Notes under the pieces: generated by a model
The model's input: the letters and a program-made list of their open reading frames with translations, nothing else
Told to the model about the DNA's origin: nothing
Databases searched by the model: none
Position numbers and translations under genes: made by a program
Part shown: positions 51,219 to 61,743 of the stretch, in pieces
Position numbering within the stretch: the stretch's first letter is position 1
How the letters are laid out: each line of letters begins with the position of its first letter
Assembly: GCF_028553785.1 (NCBI RefSeq)
Contig: NZ_CP067136.1
Location: forward strand, 62,001-126,000
Length of the DNA stretch: 64,000 nucleotides
Reading direction: 5' to 3'
Origin: Paracoccus fistulariae
Lineage (GTDB): Bacteria > Pseudomonadota > Alphaproteobacteria > Rhodobacterales > Rhodobacteraceae

Positions 51219-52787
51219 ATGACGAACCTACTTTCGATCATTACCTTTCTGCCGATCGTAGCGGCGGCCATCCTTGCCCTGTTCCTGCGCGGCAATGACG
51301 AGGCGTCGCAGCAGAATGCCAAATGGCTGGCGCTGATCGCCACGACCGCGACCTTCCTGATCTCGCTTTTCGTGCTGATCGGGTTCGAGCCTGCCGATAC
51401 CGGCTTCCAGTTCGTCGAGCAGCATGACTGGATCATGGGGCTGCAATACAAGATGGGCGTGGACGGGATCTCGGTCCTGTTCGTGATGCTGACCACCTTC
51501 CTGATGCCGCTGGTCATCCTGTCGGCCTGGCAGGTCGATACCCGCGTCAAGGAATACATGATCGCCTTTCTGGTGCTGGAGGGGCTGATGATCGGCGTCT
51601 TCACGGCGCTGGATCTGATCCTGTTCTACCTGTTCTTCGAGGCCGGTCTGATCCCGATGTTCCTGATCATCGGCATCTGGGGCGGGCAGAACCGCATCTA
51701 TGCGGCCTTCAAGTTCTTCCTCTACACCTTCCTCGGCTCGGTTCTGATGCTGGTCGCGATGGTGTCGATGTACTGGATGGCCGGAACGACCGATATCGCG
51801 GTGCTGCTGGACTTCGACTTCCCGTCCACCACGATGCAGGTGCTGGGTTTCAGCGTGATCGGCGGGGTTCAGACCCTGCTGTTCCTGGCCTTCTTTGCCA
51901 GCTTCGCGGTGAAGATGCCGATGTGGCCGGTCCATACCTGGTTGCCCGATGCCCACGTGCAGGCGCCCACCGCCGGTTCGGTCGTGCTGGCCGCCGTGCT
52001 GCTGAAGATGGGCGGCTATGGCTTCCTGCGCTTCAGCCTGCCGATGTTCCCGGTTGCCAGCGATCTGCTGCAGCCCTTCGTCTTCTGGCTGTCGGCCATC
52101 GCCATCGTCTACACCTCGCTGGTGGCGCTGGCGCAGACCGATATGAAGAAGCTGATCGCTTATTCCTCGGTCGCGCATATGGGCTATGTCACCATGGGCA
52201 TCTTTGCGGCCAATCAGCAGGGCCTGGATGGCGCGATCTTCCAGATGCTGTCGCATGGCTTCATCTCGGGCGCGCTGTTCCTTTGCGTCGGCGTGATCTA
52301 TGACCGCATGCATACCCGCGAGATCGACGCCTATGGCGGTCTGGTGAACCGGATGCCGGTCTATGCGCTGGTCTTCATGTTCTTCACCATGGCCAATGTC
52401 GGCCTGCCGGGCACCTCGGGCTTCGTGGGTGAATTCCTGACGCTGCTGGGCACGTTCAAGGTCAACAGCTGGGTCGCGACCGTTGCGGCGACCGGGGTGA
52501 TCCTGTCGGCGGCCTATGCGCTGTGGCTTTATCGCCGCGTCACGCTGGGATCGCTGATCAAGGAAAGCCTGAAGACGATCACCGACATGACCCCGCGGGA
52601 ACGCTGGATCTTTGCGCCGCTGATCGCCATGACCCTTTTGCTGGGCGTCTATCCGCGCCTGGCGCTTGACATCACCGGCCCCGCCGTCGAGGCGTTGCTG
52701 GTCAATTACAATGATGCCCTGCCGCATGCGCCGGCCGACGGTCTGGCCGTCGCCGAACCCGCAGCCGCGGCAGAAGCAAGCCACTGA
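51219..52787 (+). CDS. nuoM: NADH:quinone oxidoreductase subunit M
   Basis: A 522-residue antiporter-like proton-pumping subunit with about 14 helices. Signature regions are [20 protein letters not shown] (key glutamate near residue 144) and [20 protein letters not shown] (near residue 245). The C-terminus is a short Ala-rich tail. It starts one base after the nuoL stop. Confidence 0.98.
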   Translation: MTNLLSIITFLPIVAAAILALFLRGNDEASQQNAKWLALIATTATFLISLFVLIGFEPADTGFQFVEQHDWIMGLQYKMGVDGISVLFVMLTTFLMPLVILSAWQVDTRVKEYMIAFLVLEGLMIGVFTALDLILFYLFFEAGLIPMFLIIGIWGGQNRIYAAFKFFLYTFLGSVLMLVAMVSMYWMAGTTDIAVLLDFDFPSTTMQVLGFSVIGGVQTLLFLAFFASFAVKMPMWPVHTWLPDAHVQAPTAGSVVLAAVLLKMGGYGFLRFSLPMFPVASDLLQPFVFWLSAIAIVYTSLVALAQTDMKKLIAYSSVAHMGYVTMGIFAANQQGLDGAIFQMLSHGFISGALFLCVGVIYDRMHTREIDAYGGLVNRMPVYALVFMFFTMANVGLPGTSGFVGEFLTLLGTFKVNSWVATVAATGVILSAAYALWLYRRVTLGSLIKESLKTITDMTPRERWIFAPLIAMTLLLGVYPRLALDITGPAVEALLVNYNDALPHAPADGLAVAEPAAAAEASH

Positions 52788-52796
52788 GGTAGCAAG

Positions 52797-54284
52797 ATGA
52801 CCGCGCTTGATTTCTCGACAATCCTGCCCGAGCTCTTGCTGGCGATCTTTGCGCTGGCGGCGCTGATGGCCGGGGCCTATCTGGGCAAGGACAAGATCGC
52901 CAAACCGGTGCTTTGGGCGACGGTGGCAGCGCTGCTGCTGGCGGCCTTCTATATCGGCTATGGGGACCGGGCCGAGGGCGTCGGCTTCTATGGCATGTTC
53001 ATCGACGATGGCTTTGCCCGTTTTGCCAAGATCACGGTGCTTCTGTCCGCAGCCACGGTTCTGGCGATGAGTGCGGATTACATGCACCGCCACGGGCTGC
53101 TGCGCTTTGAATATCCGATCCTGATCGCGCTGGCCTCGACCGGGATGATGGTCATGGTCTCGGCCGGGGATCTGCTGTCGCTGTATATGGGGCTGGAGCT
53201 GCAATCGCTGTCGCTTTATGTCGTCGCCGCGATGCGCCGCAACAGCGTCAAATCCTCGGAAGCGGGCCTGAAATATTTCGTGCTGGGCGCGCTGAGCTCG
53301 GGGATGCTGCTTTATGGCGCCTCGCTGGTCTATGGCTTCTCGGGCACGACCAGCTTTGCGGGGATCATTGCCGCCGTGACGGCGGATCAACTGCCCATCG
53401 GGCTCCTCTTTGGTCTGGTTTTCCTGATGGTCGGTCTGGCCTTCAAGATCTCGGCCGTGCCCTTCCACATGTGGACACCCGACGTCTATGAGGGCTCTTC
53501 CACGCCGGTGACGGCCTTCTTTGCCACCGCGCCCAAGGTCGCGGCCATGGCGCTGCTGGCGCGGCTGATGTTCGACGCCTTCGGCAATGTCACCGGGGAC
53601 TGGACGCAGATCGCCGCCGCCCTGGCCGTCATGTCGATGTTCGTCGGCGCAATCGCCGGTATCGGTCAGCGCAATATCAAGCGGCTGATGGCCTATTCTT
53701 CGATCTCTCACATGGGGTTTGCGCTGGTCGGTCTGGCTGCGGGCGATGCCGATGGCGTGCAGGCGATGCTGATGTATATGGTGATCTATGCGATCATGGG
53801 CATCGGCACCTTTGCCTTCATCCTGTCGATGGAACGTGACGGCCAGCCGGTCTCGGATCTGGATAGCCTGAACCGCCTTGCCAGTGCCGAGCCGCTGAAG
53901 GCCACCGCCATGCTGTTCCTGATGTTCAGCCTTGCGGGCGTGCCGCCCTTCCTGGGCTTCTTTGCCAAGCTGGGCGTGCTGTCGGCGGCTGTCGGGGCAG
54001 GGATGACATGGCTGGCGGTGGCGGGCGTGATCGCCTCGGTCATCGGCGCCTTCTATTACCTGCGGATCGTCTATTACATGTTCTTCGGCGCGGAATCCGA
54101 AGGCGTGGAAAGCCGCATGAGCCCGGTGCAATTCGTCGCCCTGATGGCGGCGGCCGCCATCCTGCTGCTGGGCGCCTTCGGCATGTTCGGTCTGGACGAG
54201 GCTGCCGCCACCGCCGCCGAGAAGCTGGTGGGAGAGCCGGTGACGGTCTCGGCCGCCTCGGGTGACGCCACGGCCAACCCGTGA
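52797..54284 (+). CDS. nuoN: NADH:quinone oxidoreductase subunit N
   Basis: A 495-residue antiporter-like subunit completing complex I. Signature regions are [20 protein letters not shown] (key glutamate near residue 131) and [20 protein letters not shown] (near residue 225). It is the last nuo gene. The stop overlaps the GTG start of birA. Confidence 0.98.
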   Translation: MTALDFSTILPELLLAIFALAALMAGAYLGKDKIAKPVLWATVAALLLAAFYIGYGDRAEGVGFYGMFIDDGFARFAKITVLLSAATVLAMSADYMHRHGLLRFEYPILIALASTGMMVMVSAGDLLSLYMGLELQSLSLYVVAAMRRNSVKSSEAGLKYFVLGALSSGMLLYGASLVYGFSGTTSFAGIIAAVTADQLPIGLLFGLVFLMVGLAFKISAVPFHMWTPDVYEGSSTPVTAFFATAPKVAAMALLARLMFDAFGNVTGDWTQIAAALAVMSMFVGAIAGIGQRNIKRLMAYSSISHMGFALVGLAAGDADGVQAMLMYMVIYAIMGIGTFAFILSMERDGQPVSDLDSLNRLASAEPLKATAMLFLMFSLAGVPPFLGFFAKLGVLSAAVGAGMTWLAVAGVIASVIGAFYYLRIVYYMFFGAESEGVESRMSPVQFVALMAAAAILLLGAFGMFGLDEAAATAAEKLVGEPVTVSAASGDATANP

Positions 54285-55054
54285 GCGAAGCGGCCCCCGC
54301 CACCTGGCCCGACGGGGTCGCGCGTCACATTCTGGACCGCGTCGACAGCACCAATGCCGAGGCAATGCGCCTTGCGCCGCATTTAAGCGGCCCGGCCTGG
54401 ATCCTGGCGCATCGGCAAGAGGCCGGTCGCGGTCGCCGTGGCCGCGCCTGGGCCGATCCGCCCGGCAATTTCGCGGCCTCGCTGGTGCTGCGCCCGGCAG
54501 GCGGCGCGGCAGAGGCGGCCAAGCTGTCCTTCGTGGCGGCGCTTGCGCTGCACGAGGCGCTGATCCACCTGTGCGGGCCGCATCTGAACGTGGCGCTGAA
54601 ATGGCCCAATGACGTGCTGCTGAATGGCGGCAAGCTGTCGGGCATCCTGCTGGAAAGCGCGGGTGCGGGGGGGCAGGTCTCGACCCTTGTGATCGGCATC
54701 GGCGTCAATCTGGCCGGTGCCCCCGAGGCCGCGCAGGTCGAGGCGACGGCCCTGCGCCCGGTCAGCCTGAAGGGCGAAACCGGGCTGACCATCACGCCCG
54801 AGGAGTTTCTGGACGCGCTGGCCGTGGCCTTCGATCAGTGGCAGCGGCAGTTGCAGACCTATGGTTTCGCGCCGATCCGGCAGGCATGGCTGGCCCGCGC
54901 GGCCAGGCTGGGCGAAACCATCACTGCCCGGACCGGCAAGGTCGAGGTGACCGGCGTTTTCGAGGGCATCGACGAATCCGGCGCCCTGATCCTGGCGACG
55001 CCACGCGGCAAACAGGCGATCCCGGCGGCCGACATCTATTTCAGCGGGGGCTGA
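54281..55054 (+). CDS. birA: Biotin--[acetyl-CoA-carboxylase] ligase (no HTH domain)
   Basis: A 257-residue class I biotin protein ligase that attaches biotin to acyl-CoA carboxylase carrier proteins. The catalytic core shows [10 protein letters not shown], the biotinyl-AMP loop [15 protein letters not shown], and [19 protein letters not shown]. The N-terminal DNA-binding domain of E. coli BirA is missing, so it does not repress transcription. The GTG start at 54281 overlaps the nuoN stop (GTGA). birA after nuoN is the arrangement known in Paracoccus. Confidence 0.94.
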   Translation: MSEAAPATWPDGVARHILDRVDSTNAEAMRLAPHLSGPAWILAHRQEAGRGRRGRAWADPPGNFAASLVLRPAGGAAEAAKLSFVAALALHEALIHLCGPHLNVALKWPNDVLLNGGKLSGILLESAGAGGQVSTLVIGIGVNLAGAPEAAQVEATALRPVSLKGETGLTITPEEFLDALAVAFDQWQRQLQTYGFAPIRQAWLARAARLGETITARTGKVEVTGVFEGIDESGALILATPRGKQAIPAADIYFSGG

Positions 55055-55058
55055 TCTC

Positions 55059-55838
55059 ATGCTGCTCTGCATCGATACCGGCAATACCAATACGGTGTTC
55101 TCGATCTGGGATGGCGAGAAATTCCTGGCACATTGGCGGATCTCGACCGATCACCGGCGCACGGCGGATGAATATTTCGTCTGGCTGTCCACGCTGATCG
55201 CAGTGCGCAGGTTCGATCTGGACATCAATGCCTGCATCATCAGCGCCACCGCCCCGCGCGTGGTGTTCAACCTGCGCGTGCTGTGCAACCGTTATTTCGA
55301 TATCCGCCCGCTGGTCGTGGGCAAGCCTGAATGCCTGCTGCCGGTGGAACCCCGCGTCGATCCGGGCACCAAGGTCGGGCCGGACCGTCTGGCCAATGCC
55401 GTGGCGGCCTTTGACCGGCATGGCGGGCACAGCGTCGTGGTGGATTTCGGCACTGCCACGAATTTCGACGTGGTCGATGCCGATGGCGCCTATGTCGGCG
55501 GGGTGATCGCCCCCGGCGTCAACCTGTCGCTGGAGGCGCTGCACATGGCGGCCGCCGCGCTGCCCCATGTCGATGTGACCATGCCCGAACGGGTGATCGG
55601 CACGAATACGGTTGCCTGCATCCAATCGGGCATCTACTGGGGCTATATCGGCCTGATCGAGGGGATCACCAGGCGCATCAAGCAAGAGCGCGATCACCCG
55701 GTCAAGGTCATCGGCACCGGCGGGCTGGCGCCACTGTTCGACCAGGGATTTGACCTGTTCGATGCGATCGAAGACGATCTGACGGTACATGGATTAAGAT
55801 TGATACACGATTACAACAAGGAGATGGGCAATGGCTGA
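55059..55838 (+). CDS. coaX: Type III pantothenate kinase
   Basis: A 259-residue CoaX enzyme that phosphorylates pantothenate in the first step of CoA synthesis. The phosphate-binding motif is IDTGNTNTVF at the start. The second conserved element GPDRLANAVAAFDRHG and the third VDFGTATNFD are typical. It starts 4 bp after birA, and its end overlaps rnj by 8 bp. Confidence 0.96.
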   Translation: MLLCIDTGNTNTVFSIWDGEKFLAHWRISTDHRRTADEYFVWLSTLIAVRRFDLDINACIISATAPRVVFNLRVLCNRYFDIRPLVVGKPECLLPVEPRVDPGTKVGPDRLANAVAAFDRHGGHSVVVDFGTATNFDVVDADGAYVGGVIAPGVNLSLEALHMAAAALPHVDVTMPERVIGTNTVACIQSGIYWGYIGLIEGITRRIKQERDHPVKVIGTGGLAPLFDQGFDLFDAIEDDLTVHGLRLIHDYNKEMGNG

Positions 55839-57507
55839 CCGCCTGATCTATCTGCCGCTGGGCGGCGCGGGCGAAATCGGCATGAATGCCTATGTCTATG
55901 GCTATGGCGCCCCGGGCAAGGAGCGTCTGATCCTTGTCGATCTGGGCGTGACCTTTGGCGATATGGACAGCACGCCGGGCATCGACCTGATCATGCCGGA
56001 AATGGCCTGGCTGGAACAGAACCGCGACCGGCTGGAAGGAATTTTCATCACCCACGGGCACGAGGATCATCTGGGCGCGCTTGGCCATCTGTCGGCGCGG
56101 CTGGATGTGCCGATCTATGCCCGCAAGTTCACCGGCACGCTGTGTCGGCTGAAGCTGGAGGATCAGGGCCTGTCGCCCGACATGGTCCGGATCGTCGGTC
56201 CGCGTCCCGAAGCGACGCAGCTTGGCCCCTTCAAGGTGCAATTCGTCCCGATCAGCCATTCGATCCCCGAAAGCTCGGCGCTGACCATCGACACGCCTGC
56301 CGGGCGCATCGTGCATACGGGCGATTTCAAGCTGGACGGCACCCCGGTCGTGGGCGATGCCTTTGACCCGATGATGTGGCGCGACATCGCGCAGGAAGGT
56401 GACGGGATCAAGGTGCTGACCTGCGATTCCACCAATGTCTTCTCACCCCATCCCGGCCGGTCCGAAGCGACGCTGGCGCAGCCGATCCTGGAATGGGTCA
56501 TGGCGCAGAAGAACATGGTGGTCGCCACCACCTTTGCCAGCAATATCGCCCGGCTGAAGACGCTGGCGGATGCGGCGCGGGCCTCGGGGCGCAAGGTCTG
56601 CCTGTTGGGCCGCGCGATGCGGCGCATGGTCTCGGTCGGGTTCGACACCGGCATCCTGACCGATTTTCCCGAGACCATCGGCCCGGAAGAGGCCGCGGGC
56701 CTGCCGCGCGATCAGGTCATGCTGATCGTGACCGGATCGCAGGGCGAACGCCGGGCGGCCAGCGCGCAACTGTCGCGCGGGCGCTATCTGGGTCTGTCGC
56801 TGAAAGAGGGTGACAGCTTCCTGTTCAGTTCCCGCACGATTCCGGGCAATGAGCGCTCGGTCATCCGGATCATGAATGCGCTCAGCGAATTGGGCGTGAA
56901 TGTCTTTGATGCCGATGACGGCGTGTTCCACGTCTCGGGCCATGCCAACCGCCCGGATATCGAGGCGATCCACGATCTGCTGAAGCCCGGCATGGTGGTG
57001 CCGATGCATGGCGAACACATGCATCTGCGCGCGCATATGAAGCTGGCGCAGGATCGCGGCACGCCCTCGGTCATTGCGACGGATGGGATGATGGTCGATC
57101 TGACCGGCAATGCGCCCAAGGTCGTCGATCATGTCGAAACCGGGCGGATCTATCTGGATGGCTCGGTGCTGATCGGGGCGATGGACGGGATCGTCCGCGA
57201 CCGGATCCGCATGGCGCTGAACGGTCAGGCCATGGTCAGCGTGATCGTGGATGAGGATGACAATGTCCTGCCCGATGCCTGGGTCGAACTCAGCGGTCTG
57301 GCCGATCGTACCCGCGGGGGCGATGATCTGGCCCAGCATATCGAGGGCGAGCTGGCCGAGTTTCTGGACGGCGCCGATGCCCGCGTCGTCCGCGACGATG
57401 CCAAGATGGACGAGGCGATCCGCAAGATCACCCGTCAGGTCGCGATGGAAGAGATCGGCAAGAAGCCCGAAGTGACGGTCATCATCAGCCGCCTGATGGC
57501 CGACTGA
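55831..57507 (+). CDS. rnj: Ribonuclease J
   Basis: A 558-residue metallo-beta-lactamase/beta-CASP ribonuclease with 5'-to-3' exo- and endonuclease activity on RNA. The zinc motif HGHEDH spans residues 75-80, with a further ligand in VHTGDFKLD. The beta-CASP part has CDSTNVFSPHPGRSE and SGHANRPD, and the C-terminal domain is present. It overlaps coaX and is followed by a terminator, so birA-coaX-rnj end the transcription unit that begins with nuo. Confidence 0.95.
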   Translation: MADRLIYLPLGGAGEIGMNAYVYGYGAPGKERLILVDLGVTFGDMDSTPGIDLIMPEMAWLEQNRDRLEGIFITHGHEDHLGALGHLSARLDVPIYARKFTGTLCRLKLEDQGLSPDMVRIVGPRPEATQLGPFKVQFVPISHSIPESSALTIDTPAGRIVHTGDFKLDGTPVVGDAFDPMMWRDIAQEGDGIKVLTCDSTNVFSPHPGRSEATLAQPILEWVMAQKNMVVATTFASNIARLKTLADAARASGRKVCLLGRAMRRMVSVGFDTGILTDFPETIGPEEAAGLPRDQVMLIVTGSQGERRAASAQLSRGRYLGLSLKEGDSFLFSSRTIPGNERSVIRIMNALSELGVNVFDADDGVFHVSGHANRPDIEAIHDLLKPGMVVPMHGEHMHLRAHMKLAQDRGTPSVIATDGMMVDLTGNAPKVVDHVETGRIYLDGSVLIGAMDGIVRDRIRMALNGQAMVSVIVDEDDNVLPDAWVELSGLADRTRGGDDLAQHIEGELAEFLDGADARVVRDDAKMDEAIRKITRQVAMEEIGKKPEVTVIISRLMAD

Positions 57508-57513
57508 ACGATT

Positions 57514-57538
57514 GGGGCGCCCGTTGCGGCGCCCCTTT
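57514..57538 (+). terminator. Intrinsic terminator after rnj
   Basis: GGGGCGCC (57514-57521) pairs perfectly with GGCGCCCC (57528-57535) around a CGTTGC loop, followed by TTT. The stem is strong but the U-tract short. Confidence 0.75.
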
Positions 57539-57579
57539 GCCCTTGACCGCGACCGTGCCCCGGTGCACATCCCGCCGCC

Positions 57580-58296
57580 ATGAGTGACGAATCCAAATCC
57601 CCCTTCGATCCGAACCCGCCCCGGCGGAATTTCTATGGCCGCCGCCACGGCAAGACGCTGCGGCAAAGCCAGAAGGGCTATCTGTCCGAGGATCTGGGCG
57701 ATCTGCGTCCCCGCAACATCACCATCGAGGAAAATCCGGATCGTCGGCCGATCGACCCGGCGGCGATCTTTGGCGATGATCGTCCGGTCTGGCTGGAGGT
57801 GGGTTTCGGCGGTGGCGAGCATATGGTGCATATGGCCGCGACCTATCCCGAGATCGGCATCATCGGCTGCGAGCCCTTTATCAATGGCGTCGCCATGCTG
57901 TTGGGCAAGATCCGGGCGGCGGGGGTCGAGAATGTCAGCGTGCATCCGGGCGATGCGCGCGATCTGATGGATGTGCTGCCCGATGCCAGCATCGCGCGCG
58001 CCTTTCTGATGTATCCCGATCCCTGGCCCAAGGCGCGCCACCACCGCCGCCGCTTTGTCACGCCCGAACATCTGTTGCCGCTGGCCCGCGTGATGCGGCC
58101 GGGCGGGATTTTCCGCGTCGCCAGCGATATTCCCGATTACATCCGCCAGACGCGGGAAGAGGTGCCGCTGGCCGGGTTCGACCTGATCGCGGATACGGAT
58201 CAGGCCTGGGATGACTGGATCAGCACCCGCTATGAACAAAAGGCGCTGCGCGAGGGGCGCGTGCCCCATTACGTGACCTTCCGCCGTCAGGGATAG
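57580..58296 (+). CDS. trmB: tRNA (guanine-N7-)-methyltransferase TrmB
   Basis: A 238-residue SAM-dependent enzyme forming m7G46 in tRNA. The SAM site is LEVGFGGGEHMVHMA (near residue 70), and the catalytic/tRNA-binding motif is YPDPWPKARHHRRRFV (near residue 147). The N-terminal basic segment FYGRRHGKTLRQ is usual for alphaproteobacteria. Its 3' end overlaps that of the convergent amidase gene by 10 bp. Confidence 0.96.
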   Translation: MSDESKSPFDPNPPRRNFYGRRHGKTLRQSQKGYLSEDLGDLRPRNITIEENPDRRPIDPAAIFGDDRPVWLEVGFGGGEHMVHMAATYPEIGIIGCEPFINGVAMLLGKIRAAGVENVSVHPGDARDLMDVLPDASIARAFLMYPDPWPKARHHRRRFVTPEHLLPLARVMRPGGIFRVASDIPDYIRQTREEVPLAGFDLIADTDQAWDDWISTRYEQKALREGRVPHYVTFRRQG

Positions 58297-59699
58297 GGCG
58301 GCTGTCGGTCGGGCCAGTTGGTCATCTGGTGCCAGGCATGGCCCAAGCGCAGGATGGCCGCATCCGCGCCGACAGGTCCGGCCAGTTGCATCCCCATGGG
58401 CAAGCCCTGATCGCCAAAGCCCACCGGCACCGACAGGCAGGGCAGCCCGGCAAGGCTGACCGGGACGACGATCTCCATCCAGCGGTGATAGGTGTCGGCG
58501 GGTTCGCCCGCGATCCGGTCGGGCCAGCGCCATTCGATGGGGAAGGGCCAGAATTGCGCGGTTGGCAGGGCGATCACGTCAACCTGCTGAAACAGCTTTG
58601 CCAGACGCCGATACCACGCGCTGCGGATGGCGCTGGCCTCGTAAACCTGTTCCGCGCTCAGCGTCAGGCCCTGCTCAATCTCCCAAACGGCTTCGGGTTT
58701 CAGCAGCGCGCGTTTCGCCGGATCGTCATAGAGCGCGCGCTTGCCCCCGGCATTCAGGAAGGCGCGCAAGGTCAGCCAGGATTGCCACAGCTTCTCGGCC
58801 GGAAATGGCGCGGGCAGGGGCACGATCTGGCAGCCAAGCTCTTCAAACTGTTCCAGCGCGGTTTCGCAAAGTGGCAGGATCCCGTCTTCGCAGGGGTAGG
58901 CGCCGTCCCAATCGGCCAGCCAGCCGATCCGGGTGGGCGCAAGCGGGTCGCGCAACGCGGCGGGATAATCCTGCGCCGCGCGGTCAAAGGGCAGGGCAGG
59001 GTCCGGCCCGGCCATAACCGACAGCAGATGGGCGATATCGCCGGGGCTGCGCCCCATCGGGCCAAGGGTGGCCAGGGTGGCCATGAAACTGTCGCCTACC
59101 GGATCGCCCGGAACCAGCCCCCAGCTTGGCCGGAAGCCATAGATATTGCAGAACGCCGCCGGGTTGCGCAGGCTGCCCATCATGTCCGAGCCATCGGCCA
59201 CCGGCACCATCCGCGCCGCCAGCGCCGCCGCCGCCCCGCCTGACGATCCGCCCGCCGTGCGGCCCGGATCATAGGGGTTGCGGGTCGCGCCAAAGACCTC
59301 GTTGAAACTGTGCGAGCCAAGGCCCCATTCGGGCGTATTGGTCTTGCCGATGAAGATCGCCCCCGCCGCGCGCATCCGTGCCACGACGATATCATCGCTG
59401 ACCGGGATGTGATCGGCAAACAGCGGCGATCCCCATGTAGTGCGCAGGCCCCTGACCGCCGCCAGATCCTTGACCGCGACCGGCAGCCCGTGAAGCCAGC
59501 CCTGGCGCGGCGCCCTGTCGGCGGCGCGGGCCTCGGCCAGCAAATCGTCGCGGGGGCGCAGGCTGACAATGGCATTCAGCTGCGGGTTCAGCGCCTCGAT
59601 CCGGTCAAGAAAGGCGGTCATCACCGCCTGGGATGTCAGGCGCCCATCCGCGATGGCGCGGGACAGATCGGCGGCGCTGTGATTGGTCAGATCGTCCAT
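58287..59699 (-). CDS. Amidase (amidase-signature family)
   Basis: A 470-residue hydrolase with the Ser-cisSer-Lys catalytic set. The lysine lies in PVAVKDLAAVRG (near residue 77), the bridging serine in TAGGSSGGAAAA, and the nucleophile serine in DMMGSLRNPAAF. The DMMGSLRNPA variant is shared with 6-aminohexanoate-cyclic-dimer-hydrolase-like amidases. The true substrate is unknown. The gene is not clearly in an operon. The upstream membrane-protein gene on the same strand ends 10 bp before its start, so they may be cotranscribed. Confidence 0.9.
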   Translation of the reverse strand: MDDLTNHSAADLSRAIADGRLTSQAVMTAFLDRIEALNPQLNAIVSLRPRDDLLAEARAADRAPRQGWLHGLPVAVKDLAAVRGLRTTWGSPLFADHIPVSDDIVVARMRAAGAIFIGKTNTPEWGLGSHSFNEVFGATRNPYDPGRTAGGSSGGAAAALAARMVPVADGSDMMGSLRNPAAFCNIYGFRPSWGLVPGDPVGDSFMATLATLGPMGRSPGDIAHLLSVMAGPDPALPFDRAAQDYPAALRDPLAPTRIGWLADWDGAYPCEDGILPLCETALEQFEELGCQIVPLPAPFPAEKLWQSWLTLRAFLNAGGKRALYDDPAKRALLKPEAVWEIEQGLTLSAEQVYEASAIRSAWYRRLAKLFQQVDVIALPTAQFWPFPIEWRWPDRIAGEPADTYHRWMEIVVPVSLAGLPCLSVPVGFGDQGLPMGMQLAGPVGADAAILRLGHAWHQMTNWPDRQPPYP

Positions 59700-59709
59700 G
59701 GTACCCCCC

Positions 59710-60732
59710 TCATCCGGCGCAGATCTGTTGCAAAGCGCGCCACTGATCGCCGGTCAGCAGCGGCTTGGCGGGGCCGTTGGGATAGGGATTGCCCTCGATC
59801 AGCCCGATCACCGATTGCCCGGTCGGATCCAGCGACCGCGCATAGGGTTCCGAGGGCAGGCCACGCGTGCCAAGCGCCGCCAGAAGCTGACCATCATCGG
59901 GGCGCGGCGGCGGCTGGCGCAGCAATTCCTGACCATAGCCCGCCATTGCCCCTTGCGACAGCCCGCCAAGGGTCAGCAGCCGCAGCACCGGACGGAAACC
60001 CGCATAATGCAGCGCCTGCAGCCGCAGATCATCGTCATTCGCGCCCAGCCGGGCGGCGACCAGATGGGCGGCAGCGGTTTCGGGGCCGGGGGCAGTTTTC
60101 AGCAGATCGCTGCCCAGCACGTAAAGATCGCCGGGCAGTCGGCGCGCGCCGCTGATCGGGCCGGGCAGGACGCGGATCTCGGCCCCCTCGCCGATCAGGC
60201 GCGGGGCCAGCCAGTCCAGCACGGCCATGCCCGATTCGCGTTTGCAGACGGCGCCGACGGTGCTTTCCAGATCGGTCAGGATCTCTTGCCCGATCTTTCG
60301 GGCCTGCGCGGGCGGCGCGATATGGGCGGCGTGGCGGATGACCGCATCGGGCAGCCAGAAGACCAGCGCCGCCATCACCGCCAGCACCGCAAAGACCACC
60401 AGCCCGCCGCGCAGGCTGCCGGGGCGGTTGCGGCGGGATTCGATGGCGTGATGCACCCGCTCGATCGCCCGGATCATCAGCGTGTCCTCGACCTCCAGCG
60501 TTTCGTCGCTGCTGTCATCGGCGGGCGCATAGAGGGCGGGCAGCTTGCCGGGGTTCAGTCGCGTGACCGCGGGCAGGGACCAATGCGACAGCGGGGTTTC
60601 GGTCTTTGGATCGGACAGAATCAGCGTGGCATCGCCGAACGAGACGATGACCTCTCGCGCCACCGACTGCGGCGTTTCGCGCCACATGCCCTGCGCTTCC
60701 AGTCTTTGAAATTCCGTCAGCGCGGTGGTCAT
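59710..60732 (-). CDS. Conserved membrane protein of unknown function
   Basis: A 340-residue protein with a cytoplasmic N-terminal part of about 100 residues that looks like a small beta-rich domain (VIVSFGDATLILSDPKTE). One membrane segment follows (about residues 110-127), then a periplasmic C-terminal part. That part carries features reminiscent of peptidase M48-type folds (GDLYVLGSDLLKTAPGPETA) but no HExxH zinc motif, so peptidase activity is unlikely. It is upstream of the amidase on the same strand and 105 bp downstream of rpoH. Confidence 0.75.
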   Translation of the reverse strand: MTTALTEFQRLEAQGMWRETPQSVAREVIVSFGDATLILSDPKTETPLSHWSLPAVTRLNPGKLPALYAPADDSSDETLEVEDTLMIRAIERVHHAIESRRNRPGSLRGGLVVFAVLAVMAALVFWLPDAVIRHAAHIAPPAQARKIGQEILTDLESTVGAVCKRESGMAVLDWLAPRLIGEGAEIRVLPGPISGARRLPGDLYVLGSDLLKTAPGPETAAAHLVAARLGANDDDLRLQALHYAGFRPVLRLLTLGGLSQGAMAGYGQELLRQPPPRPDDGQLLAALGTRGLPSEPYARSLDPTGQSVIGLIEGNPYPNGPAKPLLTGDQWRALQQICAG

Positions 60733-60790
60733 CTTATCCGGTCTGCCTGTGCTTCAGACGAACCATAGCGCCACGCCGGGGCAGGTCAAT

Positions 60791-60818
60791 CGCAGCCGGT
60801 CGGATCGGACCGGCTGCG
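60791..60818 (-). terminator. Hairpin after rpoH
   Basis: CGCAGCCGGTC (60791-60801) pairs perfectly over 11 bp with GACCGGCTGCG (60808-60818) around a six-base loop. On the rpoH strand it is not followed by a clear U-tract, so it may be a weak terminator or an mRNA-stabilising hairpin. Confidence 0.55.
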
Positions 60819-60837
60819 ACAGGTGGAACGGGCGGGA

Positions 60838-61743
60838 TCAGGCGTCTTCGGGGATCCGCATCCCCTTGTCGCGGGCAAGGTTGCGCATCCGCTCCTGCAG
60901 CTTTTCGAAGGCGCGCACCTCGATCTGGCGGATCCGCTCGCGCGAGACCTCGTAGCGTTCGGACAGATCCTCAAGCGTCATCGGATCGTCGCGCAGGCGG
61001 CGTTCCATCAGGATGTCCTTTTCGCGGTCGTTCAGCACATCCATCGCCTGAATCAGCATCTGGCGGCGGGTATCCAGCTCTTCGGTTTCGGCATAGGCTT
61101 CGGCCTGATTGGCATCCTCATCTTCCAGCCAGTCCTGCCACTGCGCCGTGGATTCGCCATCGCCCGCCCCGACCTGCGCATTCAGCGAGGCATCGCCGCC
61201 CGACATCCGCCGGTTCATGTCGATGACCTCTTGTTCGGTCACGTTCAGATCATTGGCGATCTGGGCGACGTTTTCGGGGCGAAGATCGCCGTCTTCCAGC
61301 GCGCCGATGCGATTCTTGGCCTTGCGCAGGTTGAAAAACAGCTTTTTCTGAGCGCTGGTCGTCCCCATTTTGACCAGAGACCAGGACCGCAGGATATATT
61401 CCTGGATCGAGGCGCGAATCCACCACATCGCATAGGTGGCCAGACGGAAGCCCTTTTCAGGGTCGAACCGCTTGACCGCCTGCATCAGCCCGACATTGGC
61501 TTCGGAAATCACCTCGGCCTGGGGCAGGCCATAGCCGCGATAGCCCATGGCGATCTTGGCAGCCAGGCGCAGGTGGCTGGTGACCAACTGATGGGCGGCC
61601 TCTGAATCCTCGTGATCGACCCAGGCCTTGGCCAGCATGTATTCCTGTTCCGGCTCCAGCAGGGGGAACTTGCGGATCTCCTGCAGATAGCGGTTCAGAC
61701 CCTGTTCTGGACTGGGGGCGGGAAGATTGCCATAATTTGCCAT
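60838..61743 (-). CDS. rpoH: RNA polymerase heat-shock sigma factor (sigma32)
   Basis: A 301-residue sigma factor. Region 2 includes SEANVGLMQAVKRFDPEKGF and YAMWWIRASIQEYILRSW. It is followed by the RpoH box QKKLFFNLRK, which separates sigma32 from other sigma factors. Region 4 ends with LSERYEVSRERIRQIEVRAF. ATG at 61743 gives the usual start ANYGNLPAPSPEQG. The frame stays open upstream, but those residues are not family-like. The upstream region is long (392 bp), so control at promoter or mRNA level is possible. Confidence 0.95.
   Translation of the reverse strand: MANYGNLPAPSPEQGLNRYLQEIRKFPLLEPEQEYMLAKAWVDHEDSEAAHQLVTSHLRLAAKIAMGYRGYGLPQAEVISEANVGLMQAVKRFDPEKGFRLATYAMWWIRASIQEYILRSWSLVKMGTTSAQKKLFFNLRKAKNRIGALEDGDLRPENVAQIANDLNVTEQEVIDMNRRMSGGDASLNAQVGAGDGESTAQWQDWLEDEDANQAEAYAETEELDTRRQMLIQAMDVLNDREKDILMERRLRDDPMTLEDLSERYEVSRERIRQIEVRAFEKLQERMRNLARDKGMRIPEDA

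Noticed and set aside
60791..60818. Small regulatory RNA at the hairpin behind rpoH
   Set aside because: A single hairpin without its own promoter is better explained as the end of the rpoH transcript.
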